Assembly: GCA_004794655.1 (NCBI GenBank)
Contig: SMMW01000071.1
Location: forward strand, 441,501-505,500
Source of the DNA: Marisa cornuarietis
Lineage: Eukaryota > Mollusca > Gastropoda > Architaenioglossa > Ampullariidae
Reading direction: 5' to 3'
DNA: 64,000 bases
The notes beneath the pieces were generated by a model. It saw nothing but the letters and a program-made list of their open reading frames with translations, ran no database searches and was not told where the DNA came from. Positions 60,122-64,000 of the stretch are shown piece after piece (the stretch's first letter is position 1; the number at the start of each line of letters is the position of its first letter). A program made the translations under genes and the position numbers.

Positions 60122-62402
60122 CTACAGGCCCATCACTCCTTGTCATTAGCCAGGTCCATTACTCTCTGGCATTAGCCAGGTCCATTGCTCTCTGGCATTA
60201 GCCAGGTTCATCACTCTCTGGCATAAGCCAGGTCCATTATTCTCTGGCATAAGCCAGGTCCATTATTCTCTGGCATTAGCCAGGTTCATCACTCTGGCAT
60301 TAGCCAGGTCCATTATTCTCTGGCATTAGCCAGGTTCATCACTCTCTGGCATTTGCCAGGTCCATTATTCTCTGGCATTAGCCAGGTTCATCACTCTCTG
60401 GCATTAGCCAGGTCCATTGCTCTCTGGCATTAGCCAGGTCCATCACTCTCTGGCATTAGCCAGGTCCATCACTCTCTGGCATTACCCAGGTCCATTGCTC
60501 TCTGGCATTAGCCAGGTCCATTACTCTCTGGCATTAGCCAGGCCATTCACTCTCTAATTACTCTCTGGCATTAGCCAGGCCCATCACTCCTTGTCATCTA
60601 CCAGGCCCATTACTCTCTGGCATTAGCCAGGCCCATTACTCTCTGGCATTAGCCAGGTCCATTACTCTCTGGCATTAGCCAGGTCCATCGCTCTCTGGCA
60701 TTAGCCAGGCATTAGCCAGGCCCATCACTCCTTGTCATCTACCAGGCCCATTACTCTTTGGCATTAGCCAGGCCCATTACTCTCTGGCATTAGCCAGGTC
60801 CATTACTCTCTGGCATTAGCCAGGTCCATTGCTCTCTGGCATTAGCCAGGTTCATCACTCTCTGGCATTAGCCAGGTCCATTATTCTCTGGCATTAGCCA
60901 GGTTCATCACTCTCTGGCATTAGCCAGGTCCATTGCTCTCTGGCATTAGCCATTTTCATCACTCTCTGGCATTAGCCAGGTCCATTATTCTCTGGCATTA
61001 GCCAGGTTCATCACTCTCTGGCATTAGCCAGGTCCATTATTTTCTGGCATTAGCCAGGTTCATCACTCTCTGGCATTAGCCAGGTCCATTGCTCTCTGGC
61101 ATTAGCCAGGTCCATCACTCTCTGGCATTAGCCAGGTCCATCACTCTCTGCCATTAGCCAGGCCCATCACTCTCTAATTACTCTCTGGCATTAGCCAGGC
61201 CCATTACTCTCTGGCATTAGCCAGGCCCATCACTCTCTAATTACTCTCTGGCATTAGCCAGGCCCATTTCTCTCTGGCATTAGCCAGGTCTATCACTCTC
61301 TGGCATTAGCCAGGTCCATTACTCTCTGGCATTAGCCAGGTCCATTACTCTCTGGCATTAGCCAGGTCCATTGTTCTCTGGCATTAGCCAGGTTCATCAC
61401 TCTCTGGCATTAGCCAGGTCCATTGCTCTCTGGCATTAGCCAGGTTCATCACTTTCTGGCATAAGCCAGGTCCATTATTCTCTGGCATTAGCCAGGTTCA
61501 TCACTCTCTGGCATTAGCCAGGTCCATTACTCTATGGCATTAGCCAGGTACATTACTCTCTGGCATTAGCCAGGTTCATCACTCTCTGGCATTAGCCAGG
61601 TCCATTGCTCTCTGGCATTAGCCATGTCCATCACTCTCTGGCATTAGCCAGGTCCATCACTCTCTGGCATTAGCCACGCCCATCACTCTCTAATTACTCT
61701 CTGGCATTAGCCAGGCCCATTACTCTCTGGCATTAGCCAGGCCCATCACTCTCTAATTACTCTCTGGCATTAGCCAGGCCCATTACTCTCTGGCATTAGC
61801 CAGGTCCATCACTCTCTGGCATTAGCCAGGTCCATTACTCTCTGGCATTAGCCAGGTCCATTGTTCTCTGGCATTAGCCAGGTCCATCACTCTCTGGCAT
61901 TAGCCAGGTCCATCGCTCTCTGGCATTAGCCAGGTTCATCACTTTCTGGCATAAGCCAGGTCCATTATTCTCTGGCATTAGCCAGGTTCATCACTCTCTG
62001 GCATTAGCCAGGTCCATTATTCTCTGGCATTAGCCAGGTTCATTACTCTCTGGCATTAGCCAGGTCCATTGCTCTCTGGCATTAGCCAGGTCCATTACTC
62101 TCTGGCATTAGCCAGGCCCATTACTCTCTGGCATTAGCCAGGCCCATCACTCTCTAATTACTCTCTGGCATTAGCCAGGCCCATTACTCTCTGGCATTAG
62201 CCAGGCCCATCACTCTCTAATTACTCTCTGGCATTAGCCAGGCCCATTACTCTCTGGCATTAGCCAGGTCCAGCACTCTCTGGCATTAGCCAGGCCCATT
62301 ACTCTCTGGCATTAGCCAGGCCCATTACTCTCTGGCATTAGCCAGGTCCAGCACTCTCTGGCATTAGCCAGTTCCATTACTCTCTGGCATTAGCCAGGTG
62401 CA
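60122..62402. repeat. 26-base minisatellite, about 87 units
   Basis: The unit is ACTCTCTGGCATTAGCCAGG followed by TCCATT. Variants are CCCATC, TTCATC and an inserted CTCTAATT. TGGCATTAGCCA is a near-palindrome in each unit. Groups of variants recur in order, for example CATCACTCTCTAATTACTCT near 61165, 61230, 61690, 61750, 62150 and 62215. Confidence 0.98.
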
Positions 62403-62785
62403 AACATACTGCCTGACCCCGTCACCCCGTGGCCCCACACCCGCCTATTGCCAGTGACACGACTACTAAAACATGTTTCTATAAATAACACAGGAACAAC
62501 TCTACTCGTACATACAATGCTAAATACAAAATGTGAATACCGCACCTCTGAACCTCCCCCATACCCCCTACCCCCCTAAACACGTGGTGTGGGGGAAGTT
62601 GTCGTGTCTCCCTGACAAGTGCAGTGCTGTCAGAGTGCGGGTCAGGCTGTTGTATCTGCACGTGCTGTTGTAGACCGAGATGATGGCGATGACGAAAGCG
62701 GTTTACACAGTGCTGCCACCCTGCGCGACCCCCTCGTGCCCCCCCCCCGTGTTATTTACGATGTTGTTTGTGACGTTTGGCACAG
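62403..62785 (+). other. intron I-J, 3' end
   Basis: Unique sequence with C runs (62740-62748), ending in the exon J acceptor (GACGTTTGGCACAG). Confidence 0.55.
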
Positions 62786-62870
62786 GTCACGGGGCTGTGT
62801 GAGGGAGAGACAGTGGACCCTACGTCCCCCTCTTCCTCCCGGCGTGTGTACGTGCGCCAGGTGCTGAGAG
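62786..62870 (+). CDS. exon J: 85-base exon (gene continues 3')
   Basis: An 85-base exon, phase 0 to 1, between TTTGTGACGTTTGGCACAG (62785) and AGAG/GTAACG (62871). It encodes VTGLCEGETVDPTSPSSSRR and VYVRQVLR and fits the phase 0 end of exon I exactly. No domain is recognisable. Open frame, phase match and a good donor support it, while the acceptor pyrimidine tract is weak. The gene must go on, as no stop codon or polyadenylation signal follows in frame. Confidence 0.65.
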
Positions 62871-63479
62871 GTAACGACCTGCACCCCGTTATGGACGTCA
62901 AGAAAACGCACAGTACCCGCCCAGCTACCCGGTCATGATAACATCAACACCCGAAATTCTTTTAGAGTTAGCCTTATAACACGGCAACGTTGGCACTGAA
63001 AACCGCTGGCTTTACCCACTACGACTACGACTACACTGTAGCAGCTTGTCATCAGCTACAGCATTTCCATTGGGCGCCTCAAAATGACAAATCACGGTGT
63101 ACGCATGCGTGGCAGACGTCAGGAGGAGCAAAGTAATCGCCGCCTGACGACACTTTGACATGTTTGATGATGATGATGATGATGATCTCGTCAACACACA
63201 CGCAGCACGTAAAGCGCAGCACGTGACGCAGGTTGCCTGGCAACTGAGAGGAGAAGGAGGCTGAAGGTAGGATGAGGCTAAAGGCTCAGTTGTTCTCAGT
63301 CGCCGTCAGCCTACACGACAGGAGCAGTCACTGTCACCAGACATCAGACTGACAAAGTCTGCCGCTAAGTCTTCTCTGTGCCAAGCTTGCCGCAAGCTGT
63401 GTGCAGTCAAGAATGGCGCTGACAGGATAGTGAGCGCGGAGAAATGAAGCTAGTTGTCTCCCCATAGGTGTTATGGTCT
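62871..63479 (+). other. intron after exon J
   Basis: Unique stretch with a (ATG)n run (63163-63186). A candidate exon is at 63341-63429. Confidence 0.5.
63341..63429 (+). CDS. candidate exon K, 89 bases
   Basis: Begins after GCAGTCACTGTCACCAG (63340) and ends at GATA/GTGAGC (63430), phase 1 to 0. It matches the phase left by exon J. It reads DIRLTKSAAKSSLCQACRKL then CAVKNGADRI, which looks protein-like with a Cys-rich patch. The frame is open back to 63271, and another acceptor at 63289 is possible. The polypyrimidine tract is poor, so the start is uncertain. Confidence 0.42.
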
Positions 63480-64000
63480 ATGTATGTGTGTGCGTGTGTA
63501 TGTGCGTGTTTCACTGTGTCAACTGTGTCAGTGTCACTTGTCACTATGCGTGTCAGTGTTATAACGTGTAGCGTACTGCACTTGTCAGTACGTGTCATGG
63601 TGTCTGAATGTGTAAGTGCATCGTGGTTTGTGTATGTGTTAAGTACATGTCATGATGTACATGTGTCAATTTGTGCCAGTCAGTACTTGTCAGTGTATAC
63701 AGGTGTCAGTACAGCAAATGTCGCCGCGCGGAAGTCAGTACCTGACATGCTATAATGTGTCAGTGTCACTGTGTGGGAGTCAGTACGTGACGTGGTATAA
63801 TGTGCCAGTCAATGTCACTGTGTAGGAGTCAGAACCTGTCATGGTGTAAATGTGTCAATGTTACTGTGTAGGAGTCAGTACGTGACATGGTATAATGTGT
63901 CAGTCATTGTCACTGTGTAGGAGTCAGTACGTGACATGGTATAATGTGTCAGTCATTGTCACTGTGTAGGAGTCAGTACGTGACATGGTATAATGTGTCA
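63480..64000. repeat. about 49-base minisatellite, runs off the window end
   Basis: Degenerate GTGTCAGTGTCACTGTG words sharpen from about 63735 into a 49-base unit: GTGTCAGTCATTGTCACTGT, GTAGGAGTCAGTACGTGACA, TGGTATAAT. The array continues past the right edge. Confidence 0.93.

Overview
This window is animal nuclear DNA: short exons with GT-AG borders and consistent phases, kilobase introns, tRNA-derived SINEs, small inverted-repeat transposons and no bacterial gene layout. A mollusc, perhaps a gastropod, is my best guess from the style of the SINEs, the MITE end that reads like 'ligand' GGGGCCAGTTGCACAA and the huge minisatellite load. I cannot name the species.

I see one gene, on the + strand, running off both ends of the window. 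Ten exons join without a frame break (phases 0-1, 1-0, 0-1, 1-0, 0-1, 1-1, 1-1, 1-1, 1-0, 0-1), about 5.4 kb of coding sequence or roughly 1,800 codons. In order they encode the end of a first smoothelin-type motif (1236-1311), a linker and a second, complete smoothelin-type motif (5871-6250 plus 7512-7590), a 907-codon Ser/Thr-rich disordered exon (24947-27669), a 40-base exon (35642-35681), a basic then acidic linker exon (35994-36776), two I-set immunoglobulin domains with one exon each (46544-46852 and 47088-47384), a charged exon (48010-48644) and a short exon (62786-62870). Another exon is possible at 63341-63429. The likely product is a large cytoskeletal or muscle protein that pairs smoothelin motifs with titin/palladin-style Ig domains. 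That pairing is not the vertebrate smoothelin layout, where the motif goes with a calponin-homology domain.

The rest is intron, and about 45 percent of the window is tandem repeat by my rough sum. More than thirty arrays are present, nearly all with their own unit (24 to 72 bases). The largest are a 49-base satellite at 37861-44531, a 54/49-base array at 53091-56275, a 26-base array at 60122-62402 and a 45-base array at 58250-60112. Several sit directly beside splice sites. Arrays whose unit is a multiple of three produce long open frames, which I treat as non-coding.

Other elements are two clear tRNA-derived SINEs (46027-46165, with an amplified tail, and 48786-49035), several weaker tRNA-like fragments on the minus strand, and two non-autonomous inverted-repeat elements (18320-18573 and 20976-21111). 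Several phase-compatible candidate exons in the introns are listed with low confidence. No rRNA, CRISPR array, virus or bacterial system was seen.
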